From the NCBI GenBank assembly GCA_964432595.1, contig CAYSOF010000025.1:1-64000 (forward strand): a stretch of DNA of 64,000 nucleotides. Direction: 5' to 3'. This DNA comes from DASYLJ01 sp964432595 (GTDB lineage: Bacteria; Desulfobacterota; Binatia; DP-6). Below the pieces are notes generated by a model. It did no database searches. It was not told where the DNA came from and worked only from the letters and a program-made list of their open reading frames with translations. A program made the translations under genes and the position numbers. Positions 24,360-32,861 of this stretch are shown here, piece after piece. Within the stretch, counting starts at the first letter, position 1, and the number at the start of each line of letters is the position of its first letter.

Positions 24360-26288
24360 TCAGAACTGCCAGGTGATGCGGAGGTGCGTCTCCGAACGAC
24401 CGGAGTTCAGACCCGCGAGGCCCCACGTCTCGAAGATCGGATTGCTGTTGCCGCGCGGCGTGACGAAGTAGCGCTGGCCGATGTTGACGACGAAGTCGTC
24501 GCGCACGACGTAGTCGACCGCCCAGAATCCTTCGAAGTTCCACTGGTTCGTCGGGTCGACCGCGATGCCGACGGTGGGGATGATGCTGCCGCCGCGGTAG
24601 AACGTGAACGCCGCGAACGTGAACAGGGTCTCCCAGTCGCGGATCTTGTCGCGGAACGCCTCGCTGGAGTTCCGGATGCCCGACGGCAGGTCCAGGCCGC
24701 CAGTGAGACACGAGCTCGAGCGCGCGCGATTCTCGGCGGTGAAGTTCGCGATCTCCTGCGCGCCGCGGGCGTTGCCCTGGGGGCCCTTACACTCCGGATT
24801 GTTCACGAGGTAGTGCCAGAAGAACTGGCCGGTGAGGAACACGGTGCTCTTCTTGTTGAGCGCGCGGATCCACGTGGGGCGATCGAAGGCGATCATGCCT
24901 TTCCACATGTTCTTCTTCGTGACGCCCGGCAGGGCGGGCGTCGACACGACGCCGACCTTCTGCAGGTCGAAGAACGGGATGCCGACGTCGTAGACCGTCT
25001 CGAAGCGGAACACCGTCTGCGTGAACGCCTCGTCCGAGTAGTTGGCCGACGCGCCGATGGTGTGGACGTAGGGGTTGAACGCCTCGGCGGGGAAGATGCC
25101 CTTCGTGTAGAGCCGCGTGGCGCGCGCCTGGTTCTCGGGCGTGTCGAGGAGGACCTTCAACGGCGCGTAGTTCGTGCCGTCGTCACCCGCGAAGCGCTGG
25201 TAGAAGTAGTTCAAGGTGAACTCGATGCCCTGCGGGCTGATGCCGTGGTAGCGGACGCCGACCTGGCTGTTGTCGAGCGGATTGCGCTCGTAGTCGCCCT
25301 GGCCGAAGAGCTTCGTGCCGCCGATGAGGCGCGTGCAGGCCGGCTGGCCACGGCGCGGGCCGCTCGTCACGGTGTTGGGGTTCGTGTCGGCCGCGCACGA
25401 GCCGAAGAAGAACGCGCCGTCGTACGGGTTCTGCAGGGGATCGTAGAAGCGGAGACCCCAGGGGCGCGGCAGGAACGCCTGCTTGGCCGGACGCCAGTCG
25501 CCCGGGTTCCAGTACCACTCGAGGTAGCTCTGCGAGAACTTCCAGACGTTGTCGAGGTCGTAGAGGAACTTGAGCATCCAGAAGGGACGGCGGATCTCGT
25601 CCCAGCCGAACGCGGGCGCCGGGATCTCCTGCTGGAAGTGCCACGTGAAGTCCAGCGAGTTCGCGCGGTCGAGCATCCGGAAGTTGTCGGTCTCGCCCCA
25701 GACGATCTGCTGGCGACCGAGGCGCATGCTCAGCGGCACGCCGCGGAGCTTCAGGTCGATGTAGGCCTCGCGGAGCTGGTTGTCGAACTTGAACGCGTCG
25801 CGCTCGTCCTGGGACAGGCCGGAGATCTCCAGCTGATTGGGCGTCAGCCGTCGAAGGGCCGGATCCTTGGGGGCGCGGCGCGGAACCGCGATGCTCTGCG
25901 GCGCGGTGGCGGCCTCGAAGACGTTGCGGCCGCCATACGCGCGCCCGTGGATGTCTTCCTTCTCGATGAAGCCCGGCGTCGTGTCGTAGATGCTGTCGTA
26001 GACGCCGCGCCACAGGATCGAGAGCTGCGACCGCTCGACGAACGGCAAGCTGTACTTGCCGATCAGCTTTCCACCCTCGAGCCAGTCGTAGTCGAGCCGG
26101 ATGCGGGCCGTGTTGCGGTTCTGGATGTACTCGTACGTGCTGGCGTCGGGGTGGCGCACGAGGTTCTGGGACTGGAGATTTCCCGAGACCTGCAGCGCCC
26201 CGAAACGCAACGTCGCCACGGCGTCCCGTGGTCCGCCCGCCAACAGCAGCGCGAGCAGGATTGCCGATGACAGTCGGCGACCCATCAT
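24360..26288 (-). CDS. DUF1302-like outer-membrane beta-barrel protein
   Basis: Exported protein of 642 residues. A signal peptide (ILLALLLAGGPRDAVA) is followed by long alternating aromatic/polar strands characteristic of porin-like barrels, and it ends in HLRITWQF, a C-terminal Phe as in Omp proteins. Segments such as LRLGRQQIVWGETDNFRMLD (written here as GRQQIVWGETDNF) and the early IQNRNTARIRLDY match my recollection of the DUF1302 family. DUF1302 genes often neighbour DUF1329 and lipid or steroid uptake genes; none is evident here. A good AAGGAGG precedes the ATG. Transported compound unknown. Confidence 0.72.
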   Translation of the reverse strand: MMGRRLSSAILLALLLAGGPRDAVATLRFGALQVSGNLQSQNLVRHPDASTYEYIQNRNTARIRLDYDWLEGGKLIGKYSLPFVERSQLSILWRGVYDSIYDTTPGFIEKEDIHGRAYGGRNVFEAATAPQSIAVPRRAPKDPALRRLTPNQLEISGLSQDERDAFKFDNQLREAYIDLKLRGVPLSMRLGRQQIVWGETDNFRMLDRANSLDFTWHFQQEIPAPAFGWDEIRRPFWMLKFLYDLDNVWKFSQSYLEWYWNPGDWRPAKQAFLPRPWGLRFYDPLQNPYDGAFFFGSCAADTNPNTVTSGPRRGQPACTRLIGGTKLFGQGDYERNPLDNSQVGVRYHGISPQGIEFTLNYFYQRFAGDDGTNYAPLKVLLDTPENQARATRLYTKGIFPAEAFNPYVHTIGASANYSDEAFTQTVFRFETVYDVGIPFFDLQKVGVVSTPALPGVTKKNMWKGMIAFDRPTWIRALNKKSTVFLTGQFFWHYLVNNPECKGPQGNARGAQEIANFTAENRARSSSCLTGGLDLPSGIRNSSEAFRDKIRDWETLFTFAAFTFYRGGSIIPTVGIAVDPTNQWNFEGFWAVDYVVRDDFVVNIGQRYFVTPRGNSNPIFETWGLAGLNSGRSETHLRITWQF

Positions 26289-26397
26289 GCCCCCTCCTTG
26301 TCCGTGACAGCGATGTCGGGTGAAAAGCCGCGCCTCAGCTAGCGCGATTACCGGGAGTTTGCAATGTGTTTTGCCCTGTCACGTCACAAGGCGAACC

Positions 26398-26437
26398 ACA
26401 AAGAAAAGGGGCGAGGTCCGTTGCCGGACCTCGCCCC
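26398..26437 (-). terminator. Intrinsic terminator after the cysteine-rich protein gene
   Basis: A perfect 13-bp stem (GGGGCGAGGTCCG / CGGACCTCGCCCC) closes a 4-nt loop, and on the minus strand TTTTCTTTGT follows. It lies 32 bp downstream of the cysteine-rich gene and separates it from the DUF1302-like gene. The rest of the 180-bp gap 26289-26468 contains no gene. Confidence 0.9.
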
Positions 26438-26468
26438 CGTTCGAGCGGTTCTCTAGTCGCCTGGAACG

Positions 26469-28028
26469 CTATTCCTGCGCGATCACCGTCGTGGTGTACG
26501 GCAGGAGGAGCGCACCCGGACCGGGCAGACCCGTGAGGATGTCGACCGTGCTGTCGCCCGTCGCGGCCTCACAGAAGACGGCCGCCGCGCGACCACCCTC
26601 GACGGTCTTCGGGTAGGTCGGGTCCGGCCACAGCGGCAGCGGCGCCACCGGAGTCCCCTCGCGGATGATCTGTCCGGGCGGGCTGTCCGGCGCCGTCGGG
26701 AAGCACGGCTGGACCGGGTTGTTCGAGCAGCAGGTCTGGTTGATGCCGCCCTTGGCGGGAACCGTCGCGGCGCAGTCCACCGTGCAGGTGCCCGCGCCAC
26801 CGCACGCATCGTCAGCGGCACCGGGCTGATTCTGGCCGGGGCAGGGCCGCGACTGCTGCAAGGAAGTGGAGGTGCCGGTGGTCAGCGGCAGGCCGATGAC
26901 CAGCGTGGCCGCGCGACGGCCCGGGTCGGGGGGGCACTGCGTCGACAGGTTGTAGGCCGTGCTGCCGGCCGAGCCGACGACGTTGCTGGTACCGTCGACG
27001 ACGCACGCCTTGCCCTGGTTCGCACCGCTGGTGCAGGTGCCGCTCTGGCCGAGGCCGGCGCCGTTGCAGCGCGGGCAGACGTCGGTGAGCGGCGTCTGGA
27101 CGTGCACGTCGGAGAGCAGGTTGACCTGACCGCTGAGCACGCCGGTGGCGAGGTCGTAGGTGCCGGTGAGCGCGGCGTCGGCGTAGCGGTTCACGACGCA
27201 GACCGGCACACCCTGCGACAGCAGCGGGAGCGGCGGGCCGAAGACGGGGCCGTTGAGCGACGCGTCTGCGGCGCCGGTCGAGCCGGCCATGTCGCACAGC
27301 GAGTCGGTGGTCGCGTCGCAGTTGGTCATGCAGTAGCGGAGCGTCGACCCTTCGGGGGTCGGGAAGTTGTGCGAGTTGCCGCTGAAGCCGTTGTCGAGGT
27401 CCGAGCCGCTGCCCGGCACGACGAGGGTGATCTGCTTCGGCAGGCCGGGCGCCTCGCGGTCGGCACAGGTCGGACCGACGGGGCAATCGGTGCAGGGCGT
27501 GGAGTCCGGCGTGCACTGCACGAACGCGACGACGTTGCCCTTGCCGCTGGGGAGCTTGGCCTTGACGATCATCTTGCCCTTGCCGAGCGCGGACGCCTTG
27601 TCCTTGTTCTTGCCCTTCAGCGGGATGACGATCGTCCCTTCGGTGCCGCACGTCGCGGTGACCGCGGTCTGCGGGGTCGTCGGCGGGACGATGGCCGCCT
27701 TCTTCGCCTTCGCCGCGGGCTTGATCGACTCGACGGGCTCGGCCGTACAGCCCTCGGCACCGGTACAGATGTTGACGCCGATGGAGCACGAGCCGTTCTT
27801 CGCGCCGTCCTTGTCGCAGGCAGTACCATCGCCGCACTGGATCACCGTCTTGTTGCCGATGGTGGCGATCGTGGTGCTGTCGGCCGACTGCAGGACGACG
27901 GAGCACGTTCCGGCTCCGGACTTGCCGACCTTGCCTTTGTTGATCGGGACCTCACCGGCATGCGCCGCGGAGGCCACGCTGAGCGCGACGCCGAGCGCCA
28001 TCAAGAGATTCGGGCGACGAAGTGTCAT
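26469..28028 (-). CDS. Secreted cysteine-rich protein of unknown function
   Basis: Exported protein of 519 residues. Signal peptide: LLMALGVALSVASAAHA. About 28 cysteines are spread through the mature part, many as C-x5-8-C pairs (e.g. CTPDSTPCTDCPVGPTC; CGGAGTCTVDC), an even number compatible with full disulfide bonding. The first ~180 residues include Lys-rich segments (KGKNKDKASALGKGKMIVKAK). No catalytic domain was recognised. The ATG at 28028 has AGGAGG at six-base spacing, better than the in-frame codon at 28049. It is flanked by disulfide-formation genes, has its own terminator, and has a 217-bp AT-richer upstream region. Confidence 0.82.
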   Translation of the reverse strand: MTLRRPNLLMALGVALSVASAAHAGEVPINKGKVGKSGAGTCSVVLQSADSTTIATIGNKTVIQCGDGTACDKDGAKNGSCSIGVNICTGAEGCTAEPVESIKPAAKAKKAAIVPPTTPQTAVTATCGTEGTIVIPLKGKNKDKASALGKGKMIVKAKLPSGKGNVVAFVQCTPDSTPCTDCPVGPTCADREAPGLPKQITLVVPGSGSDLDNGFSGNSHNFPTPEGSTLRYCMTNCDATTDSLCDMAGSTGAADASLNGPVFGPPLPLLSQGVPVCVVNRYADAALTGTYDLATGVLSGQVNLLSDVHVQTPLTDVCPRCNGAGLGQSGTCTSGANQGKACVVDGTSNVVGSAGSTAYNLSTQCPPDPGRRAATLVIGLPLTTGTSTSLQQSRPCPGQNQPGAADDACGGAGTCTVDCAATVPAKGGINQTCCSNNPVQPCFPTAPDSPPGQIIREGTPVAPLPLWPDPTYPKTVEGGRAAAVFCEAATGDSTVDILTGLPGPGALLLPYTTTVIAQE

Positions 28029-28150
28029 CAATTGCCTCCTAGTCGGCACGTTGGGATGGATTCGCGGTCACTACCTGCGAATGCCCGTCACTCGGATGAG
28101 CGGGGCACGCGGTTGGTTTCGCTCTTGCCGGCGCAGGTGATGCTTCCAGC

Positions 28151-28228
28151 GTTATCGTCCGCGCCAAAAACCGTCAATGGGAAGAGTTTACTCGGGGTGC
28201 CGTTACACACTGAACATTCCTCAGGAAT
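28151..28228 (-). promoter_or_regulatory. Possible promoter and 13-bp palindrome upstream of the cysteine-rich gene
   Basis: ATTCCT-C-AGGAAT at 28216-28228 is a perfect palindrome in an AT-rich patch. On the minus strand a TTGACG (28172-28177) lies 15 bp before GATAAC (28151-28156), a sub-optimally spaced promoter that would give a leader of about 115 nt. Both are weak individually. Confidence 0.3.
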
Positions 28229-28245
28229 TACGCGGTGCGCCACGC

Positions 28246-29142
28246 TCAGCCCTTGGGCTGCTCCCCGGCGAGCGCCTGATCGATGGCCTGCTTGAAGGTG
28301 GCGGCGTCCTGCGCGCCGTTCAGCCGCCGGCCGTTGATGATGAACGCCGGCGTCGACGTGACGCCGACCTCCTGCGCCTCCGCCATGTCCTTCTTGACGG
28401 CGTCGAGGGTCTGCTTGCTCGCCAGACACTCCTTCAGCTTCGCGACGTCGACCTTGCCGCCGCTGGCCACCGCGATCTCCTCGACCTTGGCGGGGAGGTT
28501 GTCCTTGTTGATGTTGGCCTGGTTCGAGAACAGCCCGTCGTAGACGATCCAGTGCTGGTCGTTGCCCTGCAGGTAGGCGCATTCGGTGGCGATCGCGGCG
28601 TCCTCGGCCCACGGGTGGATCTGCGTCAGCGGCAGGTTCTTGAAGACGAACTTCACCTTGTCGCCGTACTCCTTCATGACTTCCTTCTCGAAGGTGTCGT
28701 AGGCCTTGCCGCAGAAGGGGCACTCGAAGTCGGAGTACTCGACGATCGTGACCTTCGCGTCCGCCGGCCCGCGCACGGGCTGATCCTTCAGGTCGATCTC
28801 GTTCATGAGCGCGACGAACGGGTCGACGGTCAGGTCGATCGCCTCGCCGCGGAAGAGGTGACGGCCGTCGCGCGTGATGAAGAACGCGACGTCCTGCTTC
28901 TGGTCGCCCATCGACGCCTGCAGGTTGCCCTTGCGCCACCCCGGAATGTCGGAGTCCTCGAGCTTCGTGACCGTGAACTCGAGCCCGGGCTGGCTGACCG
29001 CCTTCTTGAAGTAGTCGACGACGCGCTGGTTGATGGCATCGTCGCTCGCGGCGGGAGCCTGTGCCGCCTGGTCGCCGCCTCCGCCGCCGCCTCCGCAAGC
29101 CAGGGTGAGCAACGACAGGAAGACCACGGCGGCGATGCGCAT
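28246..29142 (-). CDS. DsbA/DsbG-like thioredoxin-fold lipoprotein
   Basis: Periplasmic thiol-disulfide protein of 298 residues. The lipobox LTLAC lipidates Cys16, followed by a Gly-rich tether (GGGGGGG). An N-terminal domain of ~100 residues precedes the thioredoxin fold with active site Cys141-Pro-Phe-Cys144 (DFECPFCGKA) and cis-proline motif TSTPAFIINGR. It resembles the DsbA arm of the VKOR fusion at 23079-24287 and may act with it or as an isomerase. A promoter at 29149-29178 implies a leaderless mRNA. Confidence 0.9.
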   Translation of the reverse strand: MRIAAVVFLSLLTLACGGGGGGGDQAAQAPAASDDAINQRVVDYFKKAVSQPGLEFTVTKLEDSDIPGWRKGNLQASMGDQKQDVAFFITRDGRHLFRGEAIDLTVDPFVALMNEIDLKDQPVRGPADAKVTIVEYSDFECPFCGKAYDTFEKEVMKEYGDKVKFVFKNLPLTQIHPWAEDAAIATECAYLQGNDQHWIVYDGLFSNQANINKDNLPAKVEEIAVASGGKVDVAKLKECLASKQTLDAVKKDMAEAQEVGVTSTPAFIINGRRLNGAQDAATFKQAIDQALAGEQPKG

Positions 29143-29148
29143 CGGCGG

Positions 29149-29178
29149 CTTCTAGTGCCGCCGCCCCTCGGCGGTCAA
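29149..29178 (-). promoter_or_regulatory. Promoter of the DsbA-like lipoprotein gene
   Basis: On the minus strand TTGACC (29173-29178) and TAGAAG (29149-29154) are separated by 18 bp. The expected start point coincides with the A of the ATG at 29142, so the transcript would be leaderless; no Shine-Dalgarno sequence is visible. Confidence 0.5.
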
Positions 29179-29182
29179 GCTA

Positions 29183-29197
29183 GCGTCGAGTCGACGC
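29183..29197. promoter_or_regulatory. 15-bp perfect palindrome in a divergent intergenic region
   Basis: GCGTCGA-G-TCGACGC lies five bases upstream of the -35 element at 29173-29178, between the DsbA-like gene and the divergent exported-protein gene at 29244. Position suits an activator or a shared operator. GC-rich sequence raises the chance rate of such repeats. Confidence 0.4.
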
Positions 29198-29243
29198 CGC
29201 CGAATCTTGCCGGGTCCCACGACCGCTGTTACAGACCGGCCGC

Positions 29244-29969
29244 ATGCGGCGCCTTCAACTGATGGTCCTCGTCGTGCTCTGCCTCGCGCCGGCGCTGGCG
29301 CTCCTCGCCGACGAACCGCCGGCGCCGCCGGCCGCGGTGTCGCAGAAGAGCGAATCGCTCGGGACGCTGCCCGACTTCGCGGGTCGTTGGTTGGTGCTGG
29401 CCGATCTGCACCTGCCCGACGACCGGCACCTCAACGTGCCGCACTTCTGGGACGTCACGATGGTCGACGGCAAGCCCGTCATCGACGACCGGCAGGTGGG
29501 CCTGCCGCCCGAGCAGAAGGCGGCGATGACCGCGGCGAACGAGAAGCACGTCACCTGGGTACCGACCGCCACCGACCTCGAGGCGATCCGCGAGCAGTGG
29601 GCGACGCTGCCCGCCGAGGATCGCGGCATCGCGTCGCTCGAGCATCGTCTCGTCGGCAAGGACGCGTTCGACGACATGCTGAAGAACGAGGAGCTGATGC
29701 AGGACGCCGACTGGGTGATCCAGCAGGCCGGCGATTTCCGGCCGAACGAGGGCCGGCCGGTGCGCGAGGTGCTGGTCTGGGGCGGCCTCGAGCAGACCCC
29801 CGAGGGCTACACCGGCAACCACATGAGCGTCGCCGTCGCGGCGGCGCCGTTCCCGATCCCGATCTCGTTCAAGGGCACCTTCCGCATGTATCGCATGGAG
29901 TCGCTGCCGGAGCGCGGACTCGTCGCGCGCCTGTTCGATGTCTTTGCGGGGTGCGGGCGCACCCGCTAG
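29244..29969 (+). CDS. Exported protein of unknown function
   Basis: Protein of 241 residues with a signal peptide (MVLVVLCLAPALALLA) and an Ala/Pro linker. The mature part has no recognised domain. It contains an LPDFAGRWLVLADLHLPDD segment suggestive of a beta-sheet protein and several Trp/Asp-rich motifs. There is no lipobox and no second membrane helix. It is divergent from the DsbA-like gene and is followed by a PadR regulator 128 bp later. Confidence 0.7.
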   Translation: MRRLQLMVLVVLCLAPALALLADEPPAPPAAVSQKSESLGTLPDFAGRWLVLADLHLPDDRHLNVPHFWDVTMVDGKPVIDDRQVGLPPEQKAAMTAANEKHVTWVPTATDLEAIREQWATLPAEDRGIASLEHRLVGKDAFDDMLKNEELMQDADWVIQQAGDFRPNEGRPVREVLVWGGLEQTPEGYTGNHMSVAVAAAPFPIPISFKGTFRMYRMESLPERGLVARLFDVFAGCGRTR

Positions 29970-29972
29970 CTA

Positions 29973-30009
29973 CCCCAGGTCCACGGCGCTACTCACCCCA
30001 TACCTGGGG
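29973..30009. promoter_or_regulatory. 8-bp perfect inverted repeat upstream of the PadR gene
   Basis: CCCCAGGT and ACCTGGGG flank 21 nt, starting four bases after the previous stop and ending 88 bp before the padR ATG. It may be a terminator-like hairpin without U-tract or a PadR operator; it does not match the common ATGT-N8-ACAT PadR site. Confidence 0.35.
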
Positions 30010-30097
30010 GCCGACTCGCCTATTGTCGTGTTGTCGGGATCCGACGTGCGAGCGTATCCATTTCCGCGTGGGCCACTCAGCCCGCCGGAGGTTCATC

Positions 30098-30721
30098 ATG
30101 GTGCGCTACGCACTACTCGGTCTGCTGCGTGAAGAACGTGACTATGGCTACAGGTTGAAGCGACGGTTCGACGAGCGCGTCGGAACCCTCTGGCATCTCA
30201 ACATCGGCCAGGTCTACCAGACCCTGCGCGCGCTCCAGCGCGCCGGCCTCGTCATCGAGATCGACGGCGAGGAGACGAACGAGCCCTATCCGGGCCGTCG
30301 CATGTTCGAGCTGACGCCCAAGGGCCAGCGCGTCCTGGAACGCTGGCTGGCGCGTCCGCCCGTGCGCCCGCGCCCGGTGCGCGACGAGACGCTGATCCGT
30401 CTCCTCGTGCTCGAGCCCGAGCGTCGCGAGCAGGCGGTGGCGCGCGTCGTCGAGCAGGAGCACCTCTACCGCCGCGAGCTGACGCGCCTGCAGGGACAGA
30501 AGCGCCGGCTGCAGCAGGCCGACGGGACGGCGCACCTGGTGAGCCACTTCGGCGTCGAGGCGGCGCTGCTCCATACCGAGGCGCATCTGCGCTGGCTCGA
30601 GTACTGCCGCGAGTATCTCGAGCGCGTGCGCGCCGAGGCGACGGCGGCCGCCGAGCCCGCCGACGACGACCATTCGTCGTCGCCCGTCGCCGAGCCCGTG
30701 CGCTACGAAGTCGGCGCCTGA
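30098..30721 (+). CDS. PadR-family transcriptional regulator
   Basis: Regulator of 207 residues. The winged-helix domain has the PadR hallmarks ALLGLLREERDYGYRLK, NIGQVYQTLRALQRAGL and RRMFELTPKGQRVLERWL. A C-terminal coiled-coil region (VVEQEHLYRRELTRLQGQKRRLQQ) would dimerise. The acidic tail is disordered. The ATG at 30098 begins the conserved domain; the open frame extends far upstream but contains no conserved sequence. The 3' end overlaps the opposite-strand glycosyltransferase gene by 19 bp. The ligand and target are unknown. Confidence 0.87.
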   Translation: MVRYALLGLLREERDYGYRLKRRFDERVGTLWHLNIGQVYQTLRALQRAGLVIEIDGEETNEPYPGRRMFELTPKGQRVLERWLARPPVRPRPVRDETLIRLLVLEPERREQAVARVVEQEHLYRRELTRLQGQKRRLQQADGTAHLVSHFGVEAALLHTEAHLRWLEYCREYLERVRAEATAAAEPADDDHSSSPVAEPVRYEVGA

Positions 30722-32637
30722 AGCTTCATCTCGGGGTGCTCGCGGATGAACTGCTCGATCGACGGATTGCTGATCCGATAGAGCTCCATCCGTAGCCCCC
30801 GATGGAAGGGCGCGGCGACGAAGTGCGCCATCGACTGGTCGGCCGGAATGTCGGCCACCTTGTCGACCTGGAACGCGTCGAGGTCGCGCAGCATCTTGTC
30901 CTTCCCGCGCTGATTGGCGGCGACGTAGAGATACGGGCGCATGCCTTTGACCAGCAACGCGCCCGCGACCTGTGGGAGCCTGAGCCGCCAGCGCATCAGA
31001 TCGGTGATGTAGAGCGCGTCGGCGCGGTCCGAGTAGAACTCGATGTTCTCCGCGGGGCGCCCCGTCTCCTCGCTCGTGATCACGACGGAGTTGGGCTCGA
31101 GGTAGCGCGACATGTTGGCGCGCGCCTGCAGCATCTCCGCGCGCTGGAACGGTGCTCGCCGCCCCGCTTCGGCTTCGACCCGCGAGACCTTCACGCCGAC
31201 GAGCGCCAGCATGATGACGATCGCGGCGATTCCCGCGACGCGACGCGCGGTCAGCGCCGCCAGCGCCGCGGCCGCGGCCCCGAGGGCGACGACCGGCACC
31301 AGCACCGGGAGCACGGTCGTCTTCGCGAGGCCCTCCCACGACAACCACGTGCCGCCCGCGAGCAGCAGGGCCGCGCCGACCCCGACGGCCTGCGCCACCT
31401 GGCGCTGCCGCCGTCGCAGCAGGAGGCGGATCAGATCGAGCGTCCCGAAGATGCCCTCCACCATCAGCACCGCGATGAAGATGAACACGCCGACCAGATA
31501 GCGATGATCGGCGCGCGGCCAGCAGCTGAAGAAGAGGAACGCCACGACCGTGTATGAAACCGCGCCCGCCGCCAGGACGGGCCGCAAGATCGCCGCCACG
31601 ACCGCGCCCCAGACGGCGAGGCCCAGCAGCACCGGCGAGTACGCGTTCTTCAGGATGCGCCAGTTGCCGGGCAGCGTCGTTTCGAGATGCGAGAGGCGCA
31701 GCCCGCCCCCCTGCACCTGGTCCTTCGTGCCGCCGCGCCATCCGCCGGGCGGATAGCCGACCTTCGGCGTCGTCTCGGTCGCCGGCGAGACGGGCGAGAT
31801 CTCCTTGACGGGCTCGGGTGCCGACGGCAGCAGCGGCAGCTCCATGCCCTGCGTCGGCAGGAACGGATTCCCGGTCGCGGCCCAGTTGAACGCGAGGAAG
31901 GGCGTGACGCCGAGGAAGACGCCCAACGCGCCCGCGCCGATGGCGCGGCCGACCGCCGTCGCGCCGGGCCGCTCGCGCCACCACCGCATCACGGCCATGA
32001 GGCCCGCGGGGAGCAGGTAGAGCACGGCGTCCGGCCGGATCGTGACCGCGAAGCCGAGCGCGACGCCGGCCGCGAGCGTTCGACCGGAGAGCAGACGCCG
32101 GCCGTGTGCCGGCAGCAGCAGGAAGAGGCCGACGAACGCGAAGAGGTGCGCCGAGAGGTCGCGCGTCAGCGTGAGCCCCCAGTAGTGCATGAAGTTCGGG
32201 AAGAGCGTGACGAGCGCGGCGCCGGCGCCCGCCCGCCAGGGCGAATGGAACGCGCGCCACTGGAACGCCACCAGGACCGCGAGCAGCGTCATGTAGACGG
32301 TCGGGTTCAGGTAGTGCGCGGCCTCGTCGCCGAAACAGCCGATCCAGGTCGCGAGCAGGATCGGGAAGCCGGGCGAGTACCGGCAGTACAGGCGTCCGTG
32401 GTCGTACACGTACGTCTGCGCCATCATGTCGGTGCGCTCGGGCAGGAAATGCGCGAGCGCCGCGGCGGGCCGCCATTCGTGGAAGACGCGCCCCTGGAGC
32501 AGGTCGTGCGCGAAGTTCAGGTACCCGAACTGATCGACGGCCAGGTACCAGGTGACCTGCCGGCCGAGCCACTGCCACGTGTAGACGAACAGCACGAGCA
32601 TGGCGGCCCACCACACCACGCGCTTCGCGATGGGCAC
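30703..32637 (-). CDS. GT39/ArnT-like polytopic membrane glycosyltransferase
   Basis: Integral membrane protein of about 644 residues with ten or more helices, then a soluble C-terminal domain of ~170 residues. The first external loop begins AVDQFGYLNFAHDLLQG, comparable to the acidic catalytic loop of PMT/ArnT-type enzymes that use polyprenyl-phosphate sugars. Helices such as LNPTVYMTLLAVLVAFQW and GVALGFAVTIRPDAVLYLL support the fold. A GTG at 32637 (PIAKRVVWWAAML) is the most reasonable start; the open frame continues upstream without hydrophobic sequence. The acceptor is unknown. Confidence 0.72.
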   Translation of the reverse strand: MPIAKRVVWWAAMLVLFVYTWQWLGRQVTWYLAVDQFGYLNFAHDLLQGRVFHEWRPAAALAHFLPERTDMMAQTYVYDHGRLYCRYSPGFPILLATWIGCFGDEAAHYLNPTVYMTLLAVLVAFQWRAFHSPWRAGAGAALVTLFPNFMHYWGLTLTRDLSAHLFAFVGLFLLLPAHGRRLLSGRTLAAGVALGFAVTIRPDAVLYLLPAGLMAVMRWWRERPGATAVGRAIGAGALGVFLGVTPFLAFNWAATGNPFLPTQGMELPLLPSAPEPVKEISPVSPATETTPKVGYPPGGWRGGTKDQVQGGGLRLSHLETTLPGNWRILKNAYSPVLLGLAVWGAVVAAILRPVLAAGAVSYTVVAFLFFSCWPRADHRYLVGVFIFIAVLMVEGIFGTLDLIRLLLRRRQRQVAQAVGVGAALLLAGGTWLSWEGLAKTTVLPVLVPVVALGAAAAALAALTARRVAGIAAIVIMLALVGVKVSRVEAEAGRRAPFQRAEMLQARANMSRYLEPNSVVITSEETGRPAENIEFYSDRADALYITDLMRWRLRLPQVAGALLVKGMRPYLYVAANQRGKDKMLRDLDAFQVDKVADIPADQSMAHFVAAPFHRGLRMELYRISNPSIEQFIREHPEMKLQAPTS

Positions 32638-32861
32638 CGCGTGCGAACGCTGCACCTGCGGCCGGCGCGCCGCTGCGCGCCCGCCGAAAGTCTTTCGCGC
32701 GTCCGGCGTCTCCTGACGTTGCTGCTGCCGCGCACGGCCGGCCTTTCGGGACTCCCTGGGACGGGACACCCCCGGGTGTATAGCCGGCGCTCCCGTCGGG
32801 TGAAAAGCCACGTTCGGGCAGTGTGGCGCTCCCGCGTCCGGCGGTGCTAGGAGCAGGGCGG

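Noticed and set aside
26300..26400. Possible promoter and cAMP-receptor-like TGTGACGTGACA sequence between the DUF1302-like and cysteine-rich genes
   Set aside because: The -10 and -35 matches are weak and the half-sites overlap the terminator tail; not strong enough to report.
28111..28130. TGG...TTGC sequence with 12-bp GG-GC spacing in the gap upstream of the cysteine-rich gene
   Set aside because: It lies on the plus strand with no plus-strand gene downstream, and the CACG part of the sigma-54 consensus is missing.
28088..28243. 49-codon minus-strand frame downstream of the DsbA-like gene with a CSVC pair
   Set aside because: Its codons are AT-rich at the third position, unlike any neighbour, and it has no ribosome-binding site; it probably reflects the AT-rich intergenic region.
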